A DNA stretch of 64,000 nucleotides from Acetivibrio sp964564015 (GTDB lineage: Bacteria > Bacillota > Clostridia > Acetivibrionales > Acetivibrionaceae), in NCBI GenBank assembly GCA_964564015.1, contig CAZLZR010000009.1, positions 35,505 through 99,504 of the forward strand, written 5' to 3'. Both the position numbers and the translations under genes were made by a program. Below are positions 61,742 through 64,000 of this stretch, one piece after another. Each line of letters begins with the position of its first letter. The first letter of the stretch is position 1. Below the pieces are notes generated by a model. It saw only the letters and a list, made by a program, of their open reading frames with translations. It did not search any database and was not told the origin of the DNA.

Positions 61742-63923
61742 AGTTGAAGGAGATTATCATGAATTGTTGATGAAGGGAGTCAATGATGCTGCCTCAAAGC
61801 TTGATGTCAACGTTATTATAGTTGCGGGAAAAGCGTTAAATTCCCATATAAAATACGAATGTAACCATAATATTTCTTATGACTTCATAAATAACCTGAA
61901 TGTTGATGGTGTTATTATGTCTTCAGGAACAATGGCTAAATATATTGATAGCAGTCAACTAGTTGAACTTTTCCAAAGGTTTACAATACCGACCGTATCT
62001 ATAGCATTGCCTTTTGGCTCCTATTGCTGTATTGATAACAAAACCGGCCTTAGAAATGGAATAAATCACCTGATAAAAGTTCATAACAAAAAGAATATAG
62101 TATTAATTACGGGTCCGGATACACACAATGAAGCCATTGAAAGATACAATACTTATTTGGATGTATTAAAGGAAAATAATATTCAATTTAATCCCAATCT
62201 GATTATAAAAGGAGATTTTACATACAATTCTGCAATCCAAGGCGTAAGAACTTTTTTGGCAAAAGGTATTTTATTTGATTCAATTGTGAGTTCCAATGAC
62301 GAAATGGCAACAGGTGCAATTAGAGTATTAAAAGAGAATAATTTTAGTGTTCCCGATAAAATATCCATAATAGGCTTCGATAATGTTTCAACCTCTCTTT
62401 TGCATAGCCTTACTACTGTCAGCCAACCTGTATATGAGATGGGATATAGCTCCGTAGAGTTACTGATAAAAGCAATAACTGAAAAAAAGTATGAATCAAG
62501 ACTTTTAGATACGGAACTAATAATAAGAGATAGTTGTGGATGTTTTATACATACTTTAGCAAATGATAGCTTATTAAAAAATACTTCAATGAATTATGAA
62601 TCTTTTATTGATGAATTCATAATGAAAGTATCCAGCGATATAAAAACTATAATGGATGTAAAAAATTTCAGAGTATTTACGGTGCACCTTTTCAACTATT
62701 TTAAATCCGCTCAGAATAGTAGTTGTAATGAAATACTCACATTATTTAGAGATCTTATTTCTATACTACGTGAAGACGAATGCTTTAAACTGCATCACGC
62801 TCTTATGAAGTTAAAAGAATTAGTTATATCATTAGATTTTGATCCAAAAGTTGTTGAATCCTGCTTTTCCAATTTGAATACTGTATTACTCGAAGAACTA
62901 CATAAAAACAAGGTCGCAAGAAACCGTCAGGTTTTAGGATCAATCCGTAATTTAAGACATGTGCTCCTTGCACTATTCTCAACCATGAATGATGTTAAGC
63001 ATTACAAGAAATACTTTTTTGAAAAGCTTGATCGGATCAATATACGGAACTTGTTTGTTTTTACTTATGAAAACAGCTTTATTTATCACAATCTTGAATA
63101 TAATCTTTTTGAGAGGCCCCGGAAACTCAATCTGTTTTTCTCAAGGAAGCGATTAGCAAAAAATACAATTCAATCTGATAACATCTTCTCGATTATTTTA
63201 AATAAACAAAGGAGTACATATATTTTGTTTCCTATTTTTTTTCATGATGAACAATTAGGTATTGCTTTGTATGAATATCCGGATTGCTGGAATGAAAACT
63301 CTATTTATGAAACTCTATCAGTAGAATTCTCTTGCGCTATAAGAATCTCGCTAATGCTTAACTCCCATAAGAAAGTCGAAAATGAGTTAAAATATGCTTT
63401 AAAAGAATTTGAAGAATATAATGACTCCTTAAATTACTTATCCTTTAGGGATGAACTTACAAGTTTATACAATAGAAGAGGTTTCTTTAAACATGCCCCT
63501 CAGGCACTTGAACTGGCTGCAAAAAAAAAGGGAAAATGTTTTTTGGTATTTGCAGATATGGATGGCTTAAAAGCGATAAATGACAAATATGGTCATGGTG
63601 AAGGTGATATTGCAATTAAGGAAATCTCATCAATTATTACTAATACATTTTCTAAAACTGATATAATTTCACGTCTTGGGGGAGATGAATTTACTATTTT
63701 AGCTATGGATGTTGATAATTATGATAAAAAGCTAATATATAACAGGATTCAAAACTTGATTGAGTATCACAACAATAAATCTACCAAACCATACAAACTC
63801 TCACTAAGCATTGGAATTATTGAATTTGATGCAAACGATACTAATCTCTCTTTAGACACTCTTATGAAAGAAGCCGATGACAAATTATATAAAAATAAGC
63901 AGTCAAAGAAAAAAGACATATAA
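61704..63923 (+). CDS. LacI-type ligand-binding/GGDEF diguanylate cyclase, intact paralog
   Basis: Start is ATG 61704 (MLKRITIAFMTNEVEGDYHE), behind AAGGGAG and 38 bp inside the end of the preceding gene. The 739-residue protein repeats the neighbour's plan: a LacI/GalR-like ligand domain (about 1-285; SIVSSNDEMATGAIRVLKEN, IIGFDNVS), a helical middle, a coiled coil and a GGDEF domain with DELTSLYNRRGFF, FADMDGLKAINDKYGHGEGD and SRLGGDEF. The active-site residues for c-di-GMP synthesis are present. The product-inhibition site reads SKTD, so the Arg of RxxD is missing, unlike the neighbour. No helix-turn-helix, signal peptide or membrane helix is seen, so it should sense an intracellular sugar-like ligand. 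Confidence 0.92.
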   Translation: MLKRITIAFMTNEVEGDYHELLMKGVNDAASKLDVNVIIVAGKALNSHIKYECNHNISYDFINNLNVDGVIMSSGTMAKYIDSSQLVELFQRFTIPTVSIALPFGSYCCIDNKTGLRNGINHLIKVHNKKNIVLITGPDTHNEAIERYNTYLDVLKENNIQFNPNLIIKGDFTYNSAIQGVRTFLAKGILFDSIVSSNDEMATGAIRVLKENNFSVPDKISIIGFDNVSTSLLHSLTTVSQPVYEMGYSSVELLIKAITEKKYESRLLDTELIIRDSCGCFIHTLANDSLLKNTSMNYESFIDEFIMKVSSDIKTIMDVKNFRVFTVHLFNYFKSAQNSSCNEILTLFRDLISILREDECFKLHHALMKLKELVISLDFDPKVVESCFSNLNTVLLEELHKNKVARNRQVLGSIRNLRHVLLALFSTMNDVKHYKKYFFEKLDRINIRNLFVFTYENSFIYHNLEYNLFERPRKLNLFFSRKRLAKNTIQSDNIFSIILNKQRSTYILFPIFFHDEQLGIALYEYPDCWNENSIYETLSVEFSCAIRISLMLNSHKKVENELKYALKEFEEYNDSLNYLSFRDELTSLYNRRGFFKHAPQALELAAKKKGKCFLVFADMDGLKAINDKYGHGEGDIAIKEISSIITNTFSKTDIISRLGGDEFTILAMDVDNYDKKLIYNRIQNLIEYHNNKSTKPYKLSLSIGIIEFDANDTNLSLDTLMKEADDKLYKNKQSKKKDI

Positions 63924-63948
63924 ATATCACGGTACACACTTACATAAA

Positions 63949-63979
63949 CAAAGCCTTATGGTTTAACCATAAGGCTTTG
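63949..63979. terminator. Bidirectional terminator after the GGDEF genes
   Basis: CAAAGCCTTATGGTT (63949-63963) is the exact reverse complement of AACCATAAGGCTTTG (63965-63979). It begins 26 nt after the stop codon of the second GGDEF gene. The stem itself ends in TTTG and no long T run follows on either strand. Confidence 0.7.
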
Positions 63980-64000
63980 ATATAAATCTGGCAGCGACTT

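Overview
The window looks like a low-GC, Gram-positive clostridial chromosome, most like the cellulolytic Ruminiclostridium/Acetivibrio group. The evidence is a classical Firmicutes ribosomal protein order, a zinc-type S4 and S14, SLH-domain anchoring with Thr/Pro-Glu-Pro linkers, ECF transporter genes beside the ribosomal cluster, and a decayed remnant of a signal peptide followed by a dockerin-like start. The genus is an inference; no 16S rRNA is present.

Layout. At 1-4.9 kb are the start of a MATE efflux pump, the dockerin-like remnant, a coiled-coil membrane protein next to a periplasmic-binding-protein/OmpA fusion, and tRNA-Pro(CGG). At 4.9-17.3 kb one gene encodes a 4133-residue secreted protein with FN3, PKD, CARDB and SLH domains. 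At 17.6-25.4 kb are an HD-domain protein, a PilZ protein, a Lon-like AAA+ protease, the t6A genes tsaB and tsaE with rimI, and an amidohydrolase. At 25.4-34.7 kb lies an accessory stretch: a small secreted protein, an MFS transporter, a PIG-V-like glycosyltransferase, an FtsH-like ATPase without its protease domain, a PadR/DUF2812 pair, YbjQ, a Dam-type methylase, a LysE exporter and a frameshifted nitroreductase lipoprotein.

At 34.9-42.7 kb are rpsI, rplM, truA, a ROK sugar kinase, ecfT, ecfA2, an RsmC-like methyltransferase on the opposite strand, ecfA1 and rplQ. At 42.7-58.9 kb is the uninterrupted S10-spc-alpha cluster, all on the minus strand, from rpsJ to rpoA and including secY, adk, map, a KOW protein, infA, and the short rpmJ and rpmD. 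At 59.5-63.9 kb on the plus strand are two tandem paralogs joining a cytosolic LacI-type ligand-binding domain to a GGDEF diguanylate cyclase; the first is broken by a one-base shift in a T run.

The most unusual signals are in the non-coding DNA. Three separate families of short structured repeats are scattered between genes: a two-copy element with a conserved 13-14 bp stem directly upstream of tsaB and truA; a two-copy palindromic element with a bulged A and a covarying base pair; and a roughly 40 bp motif present four times. The S10 operon leader carries a hairpin plus U-run that looks like an attenuator. Among proteins, the FtsH-like ATPase lacking both the protease domain and the pore aromatic, and the LacI-type/GGDEF pair, deserve most attention. 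All similarity statements rest on recognition of motifs and order; no database search was made.
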